Positions 33,335 to 42,784 are shown, counted from the first letter of the stretch. The stretch is 64,000 nt of DNA from Streptomyces sp. NBC_00335 (GCF_036127095.1 NZ_CP108006.1:5137501-5201500), one strand, 5' to 3'. The notes: generated from the sequence alone by a model not told the origin. Translations and numbers: made by a program.

Positions 33335-34459
33335 ATGCGTTCCGGGAACGGCCGCCACAGACGCCCCCGACAAGTGCCCGCACTTGTCGTCACTGCCGGA
33401 GTCACCGGCACCGCACTCGCCCTGCCGCTGCTCGCGGCCACCGGCGCGAGCGCCGCGGAGACCTCCACATGGGACAAGGTCGCCGAGTGCGAGAGCGGTG
33501 GCACATGGAGTGCCAACTTCGGAGGCGGCGCGTACGGCGGGCTGCAGTTCAGCCAGGAGCAGTGGAAGAGCGCCGGCGGACTGGACTTCGCCGAGCGCGC
33601 CGACCTCGCCAGCCGCTCCCAGCAGATCGCCGTGGCCGAACGGGTCCTGGCGTCCCAGGGCCCCCAGGCGTGGCCGCTGTGCGGAGTGCAGGCCGGTCTG
33701 ACGCAGGACGCGCCCGCCGCCGTGGTGGACCCGGGCCTGCCCGGTGGTTCCGGATCCGTCGCCCCCGCTCCGTCCCGCCCGGACGACGCGGTGCCCCACA
33801 CCGGTTTGGGCAGCACGTCCACGGACTTCGGGGCCCCGTCGCAGGAGGGTCCGAGCTCCTCGGCCTCGGTCCTGCCCGAGTATCCGATCGGCGTGCCGGG
33901 CGAACTGCCCGTCATGCCCACGCCGGACCTCCAGACGCCGACTCCCGGCCTCCCGGGCGACCCGACGGCTCCCACGAGCCCGGCGGACCCCACCACCCCC
34001 GCGCCGCCGTCCGTGGACCCGACGCTGCCGGTCGATCCGACCCTGCCCGTGGATCCGACCCTGCCGGTCGACCCGACGGCTCCGGTCACCCCGTCCGACC
34101 CGGGGAACTCGGCAGACCCGACGAACCCGGCAAATCCGGTCAACCCGGTTGATCCCACGGCCCCGACGACTCCGGCCGCACCCGGCGAGTCCGCCTCCCC
34201 GACCGCTCCGGCGACCCCCGGAGCGACCGAGGGCGGCGGCAAGCACCGCGGCGCGGCCGCCGTCGAGACGCCCGCCGCCGCTGACGCCGCGTCGGAACCG
34301 ACGTACACCGTGCAGGAGGGCGACAGCCTGATCGAGATCGCGGACGCCAACGGAGTGAAGGGCGGCTGGAAGGGTCTCTATGCGGCCAACGAGCAGGTCA
34401 TCGGCGGCGATGCGGACCTGATCAAGCCCGGTCAGAACCTGGATCTAACGCAGCAATAG
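33335..34459 (+). CDS. Resuscitation-promoting factor with Pro-rich linker and LysM
   Basis: A 374-residue secreted protein. The signal peptide (LPLLAATGASA) precedes the Rpf catalytic domain: TWDKVAECESGGTWSANFGGGAYGGLQFSQ with the catalytic Glu in AECES. A Pro/Thr/Asp-rich linker follows, with PVDPTL repeats encoded by 18-base tandem DNA repeats (about 34012-34083). The C-terminus is a LysM peptidoglycan-binding domain (TYTVQEGDSLIEIADANGV). Rpf enzymes cleave peptidoglycan and promote spore germination and regrowth. It lies next to rpfA, giving a tandem of two rpf genes. Confidence 0.95.
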   Translation: MRSGNGRHRRPRQVPALVVTAGVTGTALALPLLAATGASAAETSTWDKVAECESGGTWSANFGGGAYGGLQFSQEQWKSAGGLDFAERADLASRSQQIAVAERVLASQGPQAWPLCGVQAGLTQDAPAAVVDPGLPGGSGSVAPAPSRPDDAVPHTGLGSTSTDFGAPSQEGPSSSASVLPEYPIGVPGELPVMPTPDLQTPTPGLPGDPTAPTSPADPTTPAPPSVDPTLPVDPTLPVDPTLPVDPTAPVTPSDPGNSADPTNPANPVNPVDPTAPTTPAAPGESASPTAPATPGATEGGGKHRGAAAVETPAAADAASEPTYTVQEGDSLIEIADANGVKGGWKGLYAANEQVIGGDADLIKPGQNLDLTQQ

Positions 34460-34615
34460 GGACACTTGAGGCGCCCGGAACCAGCTGATTGTCCGTTTTC
34501 TGTAAGTGAGACATGTGTCTCTTCAGGTCAACTGGCGTGTCCGGCCCGCAGGGTTCCGCAAACCCCGCCCTCACCTGCGCAAACGCCCTTTCGGGGAGCG
34601 CAAGTAGGCACGTTT

Positions 34616-34647
34616 CCCCCCGATGTCGCTCGTTGAACATCGGGGGG
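34616..34647. promoter_or_regulatory. 11-base perfect inverted repeat overlapping the rpfA -35 region
   Basis: Arms 34616-34626 and 34637-34647 are perfectly complementary, with a 10-base centre. The right arm overlaps the proposed -35 of the rpfA promoter, so it may be an operator; it could also be a weak terminator for the upstream rpf gene. Confidence 0.5.
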
Positions 34648-34662
34648 AGACCTGTCTACCTT
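34633..34662 (+). promoter_or_regulatory. Promoter of the riboswitch-rpfA transcript
   Basis: TTGAAC (34633-34638), an 18-base spacer and TACCTT (34657-34662) match a principal-sigma promoter. Transcription would start near 34668, just before the riboswitch aptamer. Confidence 0.55.
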
Positions 34663-34689
34663 CTGAATCGCTCGCCACCGCGGGCTCCT

Positions 34690-34900
34690 TCGACCGCATC
34701 GCCGAATCCTGCCGGCGGACGGAGGGAACACTCGTCGCGTAAAGCGCCGAAGGCAGGAGCGGGGGAACCAAGGTAGGCGCCGGAACCGGCCGTTGAGAGA
34801 CGGTCACGGAACCGGCTAGGGGTTAAGTCGAGCGCTAGGTCGCTCGGCCGGGCACTCACTCGCCCGAACCCGACAGCTCACCTCGTAGGCGTCGGTGAGG
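34690..34900 (+). ncRNA. c-di-AMP riboswitch (ydaO-yuaA type) in the rpfA leader
   Basis: The leader carries the conserved ydaO landmarks in order: GCCGAATCCTGCC near 34703, the GCGGGGGAACC block near 34758, GGCTAGGGGTTAAGTCGAGC near 34815, and a final GAACCCGACAG. Streptomyces rpfA genes are known to be controlled by this riboswitch, linking c-di-AMP to Rpf production. After the aptamer, CTCACC (34877-34882) can pair with GGTGAG (34894-34899), which overlaps the start of the ribosome-binding site GAGGAG; this may be the expression platform. Confidence 0.88.
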
Positions 34901-34908
34901 AGAACTCC

Positions 34909-35610
34909 ATGCTGCTTTCGGGCAAGGGCAAGCACCGTCGTGGCTCCAAGGCCGTCCGCATCGTCACGCTCGCCGGCGTCGCCGGTGTCGCCGTGGCCGC
35001 GCCGCTGATGGCCGCGGGTACCGCCTCGGCCGCGACCGCTTCCGAGTGGGACCGCGTCGCCTCGTGCGAGTCCGGCGGCAACTGGTCCATCAACACGGGC
35101 AACGGCTACTACGGCGGCCTGCAGTTCTCGTCCTCCACGTGGGCCGCGTACGGCGGCAAGGCGTACGCCTCGCAGGCCAACCAGGCCTCGAAGTCCCAGC
35201 AGATAGCCATCGCCGAGAAGGTCCTCAAGGGCCAGGGCAAGGGCGCCTGGCCGTCCTGTGGCGTGGGCCTGTCGAACTCCTCCTACACCGGCGGCTCGGC
35301 GGAGGCACCCTCCAAGCCGAAGACCCAGCCGAAGCAGGAGAAGAAGCAGGAGAAGAAGGTCGAGTCGAAGAAGGCGACCGAGCGCGTCGAGGCTCCGACC
35401 ACCCGCTCCGAGCGTCCGGCCGCCGCGCCGAAGACCGAGGCCCCCAAGACGGGCAACGGCTCCTACGCGGTCAAGTCCGGCGACACGCTGGGTGCGATCG
35501 CCGACGCGAACAACGTGACCGGTGGCTGGGAGAAGCTCTACGAGCTCAACAAGGACATCGTCTCGGACGCCGACCTGATCTTCCCGGGCCAGAAGCTCAA
35601 GCTCAGCTGA
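34909..35610 (+). CDS. rpfA: Resuscitation-promoting factor RpfA
   Basis: A 233-residue secreted protein. The signal peptide ends near MAAGTASA. The Rpf domain reads EWDRVASCESGGNWSINTGNGYYGGLQFS with the catalytic Glu in SCES. A Lys/Glu-rich linker follows (KQEKKQEKKVESKK) and a LysM domain ends the protein (YAVKSGDTLGAIADANNV). It is a muralytic enzyme that acts on spore and vegetative walls. The GAGGAG site six bases before ATG 34909 fixes the start. Expression is under the c-di-AMP riboswitch directly upstream. Confidence 0.96.
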   Translation: MLLSGKGKHRRGSKAVRIVTLAGVAGVAVAAPLMAAGTASAATASEWDRVASCESGGNWSINTGNGYYGGLQFSSSTWAAYGGKAYASQANQASKSQQIAIAEKVLKGQGKGAWPSCGVGLSNSSYTGGSAEAPSKPKTQPKQEKKQEKKVESKKATERVEAPTTRSERPAAAPKTEAPKTGNGSYAVKSGDTLGAIADANNVTGGWEKLYELNKDIVSDADLIFPGQKLKLS

Positions 35611-35738
35611 ATCCGGACTCCGGCCGAAGTCGGACTCGGGCCGAGGCCGGACCACGGCCGAAGCTGAACCCCGGCTGAAACCTGCGAGAACGGTCGTGTC
35701 CGCTTTCGCGACGCGCAGTAGTTCCACCACGCAATTCC

Positions 35739-35774
35739 ACCGCCCGGCGCGCAACCCCCTTCGCGCCGGGCGGT
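35739..35774 (+). terminator. rpfA terminator
   Basis: A perfect 13-base stem (35739-35751 with 35762-35774) with a 10-base loop, 129 bases after the rpfA stop. Confidence 0.65.
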
Positions 35775-35846
35775 GCTGTGTGCGGATGCCTCCGGTCTGA
35801 CGGAGCCTCCGAAAGACCGATGATCAAGGGTCCTATGTCCTGTAAG

Positions 35847-35867
35847 AGGGGCATTCAGGCCCTTTTT
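35847..35867 (+). terminator. Small T-tailed hairpin upstream of eno
   Basis: A 6-base stem (AGGGGC with GCCCTT) is followed by TTTTT (35863-35867), a rare classical intrinsic terminator shape in this genome. It lies between rpfA and the eno promoter. Confidence 0.45.
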
Positions 35868-35891
35868 CGTCCCAGCCTCCGGGCGGTCGGC

Positions 35892-35919
35892 TGGCCGAGT
35901 GCCCGGAGACGGTTAGGCT
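35892..35919 (+). promoter_or_regulatory. Probable eno promoter
   Basis: TGGCCG (35892-35897) and TAGGCT (35914-35919) with a 16-base spacer lie 73 bases before the eno start. The -10 is good and the -35 is weak. Confidence 0.45.
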
Positions 35920-35923
35920 CTAA

Positions 35924-37273
<1,350 letters not shown>

Positions 37274-37298
37274 TCAGTCCTTTAGGGCGCAAGCCTCC

Positions 37299-37341
37299 CT
37301 ACGTCCCCGCACTCGGTCCCGTACCGTGTGCGGGGACGTAG
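37299..37341 (+). terminator. Hairpin between eno and divIC
   Basis: A perfect 14-base stem (37299-37312 with 37328-37341) and a 15-base loop follow the eno stop at 37273. It probably ends or dampens eno transcription before the septation gene. Confidence 0.65.
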
Positions 37342-37372
37342 TGCGTCGTGCGCATATAGGGGAGGCGGATCA

Positions 37373-37861
37373 ATGGCCGGGAACCGGGACCGGTTCGCCA
37401 CGTTCTCGACCGCGACCAGGCTCAAGCAGCTCGGTGAGCGGACCGCGGCGCACGTGTACCGCTCGCAGTCCCGCCGGCAGGTCCGCCGCAGCCGGCTCAC
37501 CGGCCGGGCCGCCCTGCTCGTCCTCGTCCTCTGTACCCTGGTCGTCGCCCTCGCGTATCCGATGCGCCAGTACGTGTCCCAGCGCTCGGAGATCGCGAAG
37601 CAGCAGAAGGAGGCCGTCGCCGCGCGGGACCGGCTGGAACGGCTGCGCGACGAGAAGGCCCGCTGGCAGGACAACGCGTACGCCGAGCAGCAGGCGCGCA
37701 AGCACCTGCACTTCGTCCGGCCGGGGGAGATCAGCTACATCATGACCGACCCCGGAGCCGACGGCGCCGACAAGCGCCGCAGCGGACAGGCCGCCACCGA
37801 CCGGCCCTGGTACTCCAACGTCTGGGACGGCGTCGACAAGGCCGACCGCCCGGGCGACTGA
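37373..37861 (+). CDS. divIC: Septum formation initiator DivIC/FtsB-like protein
   Basis: A 162-residue bitopic membrane protein. A basic cytosolic N-terminus (about 45 residues) is followed by one membrane helix (AALLVLVLCTLVVALAYPM) and an extracytoplasmic coiled coil (YVSQRSEIAKQQKEAVAARDRLERL) with DNAYAEQQARKHLHFVRPGE, typical of the DivIC/FtsB family. It stabilises the divisome with FtsL and FtsQ and is needed for sporulation septa in Streptomyces. GGAGG lies 8 bases before ATG 37373. Confidence 0.92.
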   Translation: MAGNRDRFATFSTATRLKQLGERTAAHVYRSQSRRQVRRSRLTGRAALLVLVLCTLVVALAYPMRQYVSQRSEIAKQQKEAVAARDRLERLRDEKARWQDNAYAEQQARKHLHFVRPGEISYIMTDPGADGADKRRSGQAATDRPWYSNVWDGVDKADRPGD

Positions 37862-37901
37862 GTCCCACCCATCCACGAGAACGAAAAGACTTCCTCCAGG
37901 C

Positions 37902-38492
37902 ATGCAGACGCCCCCGCCCCAGACCGACCGGACCGAGCCGACCGCCGCCGACATCGAGGCGTTCGAACAACAGCTCGGCCGCCCCCCGCGCGGGCTGCGC
38001 GCGATCGCGCACCGCTGCCCCTGCGGGCAGCCGGACGTGGTGGAGACCGCCCCGCGGCTCCCCGACGGCACCCCCTTCCCGACGCTGTACTACCTGACCT
38101 GCCCGCGTGCCGCCGGTGCGATCGGCACGCTGGAGGCCAACGGCGTGATGAAGGAGATGCAGGCCCGCCTCGCCGTGGACCCGGAGCTGGCCGATGCCTA
38201 CCGGGCCGCGCACGAGGACTACATCACCCGCCGCGACGCCATCGAGGTGCTCCAGGGCTTCCCGAGCGCCGGCGGCATGCCGGACCGGGTGAAGTGCCTG
38301 CACGTGCTGGTCGGCCACTCCCTGGCCGCGGGCCCGGGCGTGAACCCGTTCGGCGACGAGGCCCTGGCGATGCTGCCCGAGTGGTGGGCCAAGGGCGCCT
38401 GCGTCACCCCGTGCGGCGAGAAGAAGGCCGAAGAGAAGACGGACGAAGAGAAGACGACCGAAGGGAACGCGGCGCAGGAGGCCGGCGCGTGA
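37902..38492 (+). CDS. DUF501 domain protein
   Basis: A 196-residue protein of the DUF501 family. Conserved Cys/His positions appear in HRCPCGQPDVV, LTCPRA and VKCLHVLVGHSLA with NPFGDEAL, suggesting metal binding. The last 25 residues are Lys/Glu-rich. It occurs next to eno, divIC and ppx throughout actinobacteria, but no function has been assigned that I know of. Its stop overlaps the ppx start by four bases (GTGA), so translation is coupled. Confidence 0.9.
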   Translation: MQTPPPQTDRTEPTAADIEAFEQQLGRPPRGLRAIAHRCPCGQPDVVETAPRLPDGTPFPTLYYLTCPRAAGAIGTLEANGVMKEMQARLAVDPELADAYRAAHEDYITRRDAIEVLQGFPSAGGMPDRVKCLHVLVGHSLAAGPGVNPFGDEALAMLPEWWAKGACVTPCGEKKAEEKTDEEKTTEGNAAQEAGA

Positions 38493-39430
38493 CCCGCGTC
38501 GCGGCCGTCGACTGCGGTACGAACTCCATCCGGCTCCTCGTCGCGGACCTCGACCGCGCCACCGGCGAGCTGATCGAACTGGACCGCCGGATGATCGTCG
38601 TCCGGCTCGGCCAGGGCGTCGACAAGACGGGCCGGCTGGCCCCGGAGGCCCTGGAGCGCACCTTCGCGGCCTGCCGCGAGTACGCGGCGGTCATCAAGGA
38701 GCTCGGCGCCGAGCGGGTGCGCTTCGTGGCGACCTCGGCCTCCCGGGACGCCGAGAACCGCGACGAGTTCGTCCGGGGCGTCCTGGACATCCTGGGCGTC
38801 GAGCCCGAGGTGATCAGCGGCGACCAGGAGGCCGAGTTCTCCTTCACCGGCGCCACCGGTGAGCTGACCGGCCGCACCGATCTTGAGCGCCCCTTCCTGG
38901 TGGTGGACATCGGCGGCGGCTCCACGGAGTTCGTGGTCGGCGCCGAGCACGTCGGGGCGGCCCGCTCCGTCGACGTGGGCTGTGTCCGGATGACCGAGCG
39001 CCACCTGACGGTGGACGGGGTCGTCACCGACCCGCCGACCGGGGAGCAGATCGCCGCGATACGGGGCGACATCGAGGCGGCGCTGGACCTGGCCTCCGAG
39101 ACCGTCCCGCTGGCCGAGGCGCGCACCCTGGTGGGCCTGGCCGGCTCGGTGACCACGGTCGCCGCGATCGCGCTGGGCCTTCAGGCGTACGACTCGGCGC
39201 GGATCCACCACTCCCGGATCCCCTACGAGACGGTCCGCGAGGTCAGCGAGCGGATGCTGACGCTGACGCACGCGGAGCGCGCGGCCATCCCGGTGATGCA
39301 CCCGGGCCGGGTCGACGTGATCGGCGCGGGCGCCCTGGTCCTGCTGGCGATCATGGAGCGGGTCGGCGCCTCGGAGGTCCTGGTCTCGGAGCACGACATC
39401 CTCGACGGAATCGCCTGGTCCATCGCCTGA
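38489..39430 (+). CDS. ppx: Exopolyphosphatase, Ppx/GppA family
   Basis: A 313-residue phosphatase of the sugar-kinase/Hsp70 fold. It has VAAVDCGTNSIRLLVAD (phosphate 1 loop), VVDIGGGSTEFVVG (phosphate 2) and VGLAGSVTTVAAIALG. It hydrolyses terminal phosphates of polyphosphate or the gamma phosphate of pppGpp. At about 310 residues it is the short actinobacterial form, lacking the C-terminal HD-like domain. GTG 38489 is coupled to the DUF501 stop. Confidence 0.93.
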   Translation: MTRVAAVDCGTNSIRLLVADLDRATGELIELDRRMIVVRLGQGVDKTGRLAPEALERTFAACREYAAVIKELGAERVRFVATSASRDAENRDEFVRGVLDILGVEPEVISGDQEAEFSFTGATGELTGRTDLERPFLVVDIGGGSTEFVVGAEHVGAARSVDVGCVRMTERHLTVDGVVTDPPTGEQIAAIRGDIEAALDLASETVPLAEARTLVGLAGSVTTVAAIALGLQAYDSARIHHSRIPYETVREVSERMLTLTHAERAAIPVMHPGRVDVIGAGALVLLAIMERVGASEVLVSEHDILDGIAWSIA

Positions 39431-39493
39431 CGACGGGCTCGAACGCACGAACCCACGAACGTACGAACGCGCGCACGCGCTCGCGCGCGAGCA

Positions 39494-39526
39494 CGGTGCC
39501 CCCGGCGGATCCCGCCGGGGGCACCG
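39494..39526. terminator. Bidirectional terminator between ppx and the MerR/beta-clamp gene
   Basis: A perfect 15-base stem (39494-39508 with 39512-39526) and a 3-base loop lie between converging stops at 39430 and 39541. It is preceded by short CGAAC repeats (39440-39470). Confidence 0.85.
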
Positions 39527-39540
39527 TCACGTCCGGACGA

Positions 39541-40707
39541 TCACACGTCCAGCCGGACCGGCATCAGGAGCGAGAACGCCTCCTCGTCGTCGGGGCGGCG
39601 GATCACCACGGGGGCCTTCGGGGCGCCGAGCTCCAGGATCAGCCGGTCCCGGTCTGCGGCGGCGAGGGCGTCGAGCAGGAACGTGCGGTTCAGGCCGACC
39701 GCGGCCGGATCTTCCTCACCGTCGTCGCAGAGGGACACCCCGCCCCCGTCGGTCACCTTGAGCACGCTGACGTCGCCGGTCGCGCCGTCCTGCTCGCGCT
39801 CGGCCGGGCGGACGGGGCCGGTTTCCAGGGCCTTGCGGAAGGCCGGTACGTCGACGGGGACGCGGCGCCCCGCGGGCAGCGTGACGAGGCGGCGGTAGTC
39901 GGGGAACTCGTGGCCCAGGCACCGGCCGGCCGCCTGGCGGTCCGCCGACTCCGTCTCCAGGGCCACCCGGTCGCCGTCCACGGTGAGCCGGACCGGGGCG
40001 TCGTCGCTCAGCAGCGCCCGCATCGCGTCCGCGAGCGGGGCGGGTACGAGGAGCTGGAGGCGGGGTCCGGTGTGGCCGGTGACCCCGGCGCGGGCGACGG
40101 CCAGCCGGTACCGGTCGGTGGCCACCACGCGCAGCGCCCCGTCCTCGATGTCGAAGAGGATCCCGCCGAGCACCGGCAGCGTCGGGTCGGCGGCGACGGC
40201 GAAGCGGACCGCGTCCAGGGCGGCGGCCAGCTCGGGTCCGGACACGGTGAGCCGGGCGGTCGGGGCGGCGGCGGCACGGGGCGTGCTCACGGACGCGCCG
40301 CCGGACGAGTCGATGGACGTGCCGGTGGAGGCGTTGTTGGACGAGCCGATGGACGTGATCACGGGGTTCTCCCTGCGGTCGAGTAGTGCGCGGATCGCGG
40401 AGAACTCGCCGCGCGCATCGGACAGGCCCCGTTCGAGCCGGTGCAGGTGCGCCCGGAGCAGACCGCGGACCAGGTCGGTGTCCGCGCCGGCCCAGCCGGC
40501 CAGCACCAGCCTGATGTCCGCCACGGGCATCCCGGCCCGCCGGAGCCGGGCCAGCAGCCGGGCCTCCTCGACCTGCTCGGGCCCGTACCAGCGGTACCCG
40601 CTCGCCGGATCCACGCGTACGGGAACCAGCACGCCGGCCCCGTCGTAGAACCGCAGGGCACTCACGCTCAGGCCGCTGTCGCGGGCCGTCTCGCCGATAC
40701 TGCGCAT
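39541..40707 (-). CDS. MerR-type regulator fused to a DNA polymerase III beta-clamp-like domain
   Basis: A 388-residue protein. Residues 1-70 form a MerR winged helix (MRSIGETARDSGLSVSALRFYDGAGVLVP and GYRWYGPEQVEEARLLARLRRAGMP). A coiled-coil helix follows to about 115, then a Ser/Ala-rich linker. The C-terminal 230 residues resemble two domains of a sliding clamp: ELAAALDAVRFAVAADPTLPVLGGILFDIEDGALRVVATDRYRLAVA and HEFPDYRRLV match DnaN blocks. A third clamp domain is not evident as a full unit. A regulator that senses or mimics the clamp is an inference. ATG 40707 was chosen for its GGAGAACGAG upstream. Confidence 0.88.
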   Translation of the reverse strand: MRSIGETARDSGLSVSALRFYDGAGVLVPVRVDPASGYRWYGPEQVEEARLLARLRRAGMPVADIRLVLAGWAGADTDLVRGLLRAHLHRLERGLSDARGEFSAIRALLDRRENPVITSIGSSNNASTGTSIDSSGGASVSTPRAAAAPTARLTVSGPELAAALDAVRFAVAADPTLPVLGGILFDIEDGALRVVATDRYRLAVARAGVTGHTGPRLQLLVPAPLADAMRALLSDDAPVRLTVDGDRVALETESADRQAAGRCLGHEFPDYRRLVTLPAGRRVPVDVPAFRKALETGPVRPAEREQDGATGDVSVLKVTDGGGVSLCDDGEEDPAAVGLNRTFLLDALAAADRDRLILELGAPKAPVVIRRPDDEEAFSLLMPVRLDV

Positions 40708-40824
40708 CTCGTTCTCCACGCCCCAGACCCTGGCGCCTCGACCAGGTCGAGGGTCAACAGCGGGGGGCAAAAGCGGTCCCGGAGGGCCGTTCGGGGGTCT
40801 TAGGTCCCGTCGTCCACATGAACT

Positions 40825-40842
40825 TCGTGAAGTTCTTCACAA
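40825..40842. promoter_or_regulatory. Rex-like operator, distal
   Basis: TCGTGAA-GTTC-TTCACAA differs from the Rex consensus TTGTGAA-N4-TTCACAA at a single arm position. Rex senses NADH/NAD+ and is known to control ndh and cytochrome bd genes in Streptomyces. The site is about 320 bases before the ndh start. Confidence 0.65.
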
Positions 40843-41109
40843 GGAAAAGGTGCCTGTGAGGGGTCCAGAGGAGCCTTTTGGGCGAGTCCGGAGCCCCTCG
40901 GGCCTTCTTTTTGCTCGAGTTCGTGTGATTGGCGGACGCCGCGAGCCTCTGGCGGTAGGTATCCACGAAGGCTGTGGTCTACTCCGCTTGAGGGCCTGGA
41001 GGCCAGGTCGGGACTGGTGTTCAACGACTCCCGTTACACCCTGGTTCCCGCTTCGCGCCATGACCTCGGTCACGTGGGCCGCGGAGTGTAGCAGAGGGTC
41101 CTCAGGTCC

Positions 41110-41127
41110 TTGTGAAGGGGCTCACGA
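41110..41127. promoter_or_regulatory. Rex-like operator, proximal
   Basis: TTGTGAA-GGGG-CTCACGA has a perfect left arm and two mismatches in the right arm against the Rex consensus. It lies 33 bases before the ndh ATG, a position that would block initiation. Confidence 0.5.
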
Positions 41128-41160
41128 GCGTCACCCCTTGGGGTGCTGGATACTCGTTCC

Positions 41161-42549
41161 ATGAGCACCACGGAGCGTCCCAGGATCCTCGTTGTAGGAG
41201 GTGGGTACGTAGGCCTGTACGCAGCCAAGCGCATCATGAAGAAGATGCGTTACGGCGAGGCGACCGTCACGGTCGTCGACCCGCGCTCGTACATGACCTA
41301 CCAGCCCTTCCTCCCCGAAGTGGCCGCAGGCAGCATCTCGCCTCGGCACGTCGTCGTACCGCTGCGACGCGTGCTGCCCAAGGCTGAGGTTCTCACCGGC
41401 CGGGTCACGAACATCGACCAGGACCGCAAGGTCGCCGTCGTCACGCCGCTGGTCGGCGAGGCGTACGAGCTGCCCTTCGACTACCTGGTGATCGCGCTCG
41501 GCGCCATCTCCCGCACCTTCCCGATCCCCGGCCTCGCCGAACAGGGCATCGGCATGAAGGGCGTGGAAGAGGGCATCGGCCTGCGCAACCACGTACTTGA
41601 GCAGCTCGACAAGGCCGAGTCCACGACGGACGAGGACGTCCGCCGCAAGGCCCTCACCTTCGTCTTCGTCGGCGGCGGCTTCGCCGGCGCCGAGACGATC
41701 GGCGAGGTCGAGGACATGGCCCGCGACGCCGCGAAGTACTACACCAGCATCAAGCGCGAGGACATGCGCTTCATCCTGGTCGACGCGGCGGACAAGATCC
41801 TTCCCGAGGTCGGGCCCAAGCTCGGCACCTGGGGCAAGGAGCACCTCGAGTCCCGCGGCATCGAGATCTACCTGAACACCTCCATGGACTCCTGCGTGGA
41901 CGGCCACGTGGTGCTGAAGAACGGCCTCGAGGTCGACTCCAACACCCTCGTGTGGACCGCCGGCGTCAAGCCCAACCCGGTGCTGGCCCGCTACGGCCTG
42001 CCGCTGGGCCCCCGCGGCCACGTGGACGCCGAGCCGACCCTCCAGGTCAAGGGCACGGACTACATCTGGACCGCCGGCGACAACGCCCAGGTGCCCGACC
42101 TCGCCGCCCGCAAGGCCGGCGTGGAGAACGCCTGGTGCCCGCCGAACGCCCAGCACGCGCTGCGCCAGGCCAAGGTCCTCGGCGACAACGTCATCTCCGG
42201 GATGCGCGGCTTCCCGCAGAAGGAGTACGCGCACTCCAACAAGGGCGCGGTGGCGGGCCTCGGCCTCCACAAGGGCGTGGCGATGATCGTCATGGGCGGG
42301 ATGAAGATCAAGCTCAAGGGCCGGCTCGCCTGGTACATGCACCGTGGCTACCACGGCATGGCCATGCCGACCTGGAACCGCAAGATCCGCGTCTTCGCCG
42401 ACTGGACCCTCGGCATGTTCCTCAAGCGCGAGGTCGTCTCCCTCGGCGCCCTGGAGACCCCCCGCGAGGAGTTCTACGAGGCCGCCAAGCCGGCGCCGGC
42501 TCCGGCCGCCGTCGCCGCGGCCCCGGCCGAGAAGGCCAAGGCCTCCTGA
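41161..42549 (+). CDS. ndh: Type II NADH dehydrogenase (NDH-2)
   Basis: A 462-residue flavoprotein of the respiratory chain that oxidises NADH and reduces quinone without pumping protons. The first dinucleotide fold is ILVVGGGYVGLYAAKR (FAD) and the second is FVFVGGGFAGAE (NADH). The C-terminal FAD block is YIWTAGDNAQVPD, and the quinone/membrane-binding part includes RGYHGMAMPTWNRK. It ends in an Ala/Pro/Lys-rich tail. ATG 41161 (MSTTERPR) was chosen over GTG 41143; neither has a strong ribosome-binding site. Rex-like sites upstream suggest redox control. Confidence 0.95.
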   Translation: MSTTERPRILVVGGGYVGLYAAKRIMKKMRYGEATVTVVDPRSYMTYQPFLPEVAAGSISPRHVVVPLRRVLPKAEVLTGRVTNIDQDRKVAVVTPLVGEAYELPFDYLVIALGAISRTFPIPGLAEQGIGMKGVEEGIGLRNHVLEQLDKAESTTDEDVRRKALTFVFVGGGFAGAETIGEVEDMARDAAKYYTSIKREDMRFILVDAADKILPEVGPKLGTWGKEHLESRGIEIYLNTSMDSCVDGHVVLKNGLEVDSNTLVWTAGVKPNPVLARYGLPLGPRGHVDAEPTLQVKGTDYIWTAGDNAQVPDLAARKAGVENAWCPPNAQHALRQAKVLGDNVISGMRGFPQKEYAHSNKGAVAGLGLHKGVAMIVMGGMKIKLKGRLAWYMHRGYHGMAMPTWNRKIRVFADWTLGMFLKREVVSLGALETPREEFYEAAKPAPAPAAVAAAPAEKAKAS

Positions 42550-42622
42550 CCCCGTAGGACCGGCAGGGCCAGCGGTACGAGCAGGAACAGCAGTACGCGT
42601 ACGAGTACGACCCAGCGTGTCC

Positions 42623-42666
42623 CCGAAGGGGCCGCCCGCCATCCGTGGTGCGGGCGGCCCCTTCGG
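42623..42666 (+). terminator. ndh terminator
   Basis: A perfect 17-base stem (42623-42639 with 42650-42666) with a 10-base loop, 73 bases after the ndh stop. Confidence 0.85.
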
Positions 42667-42705
42667 CATATTCGAGGCCGGATCCGGGTATGCCGTGCGG
42701 TCGGA

Positions 42706-42776
42706 ACTTGTCTGAGCTCGCCTGAGGTTGTCTGAGCTTGTTGTCGCTTGTTGTTGCTTGTCGTCGCTTGTCGGAG
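42706..42776. repeat. Short degenerate tandem repeats upstream of cfa
   Basis: CTTGTCTGAG/CTTGTTGTCG/CTTGTYGTCG-like units repeat with 10-base periodicity up to the ribosome-binding site GGAGG of the next gene. The sequence is T-rich compared with its surroundings. Confidence 0.55.
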
Positions 42777-42784
42777 GTTCTTGC

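Larger units (their letters stand above)
40708..41160. promoter_or_regulatory. Divergent control region upstream of ndh
   Basis: A 453-base gap between the MerR/clamp gene and ndh. It holds two Rex-like sites (listed separately) and no credible gene. It is less GC-rich than the flanking genes at 40815-40930. No strong -10/-35 pair could be fixed. Confidence 0.5.

Noticed and set aside
42728..42784. N-terminal extension of the cfa gene from an upstream in-frame start
   Set aside because: It would be translated from the T-rich repeat region and lacks a ribosome-binding site, while ATG 42785 has GGAGG.
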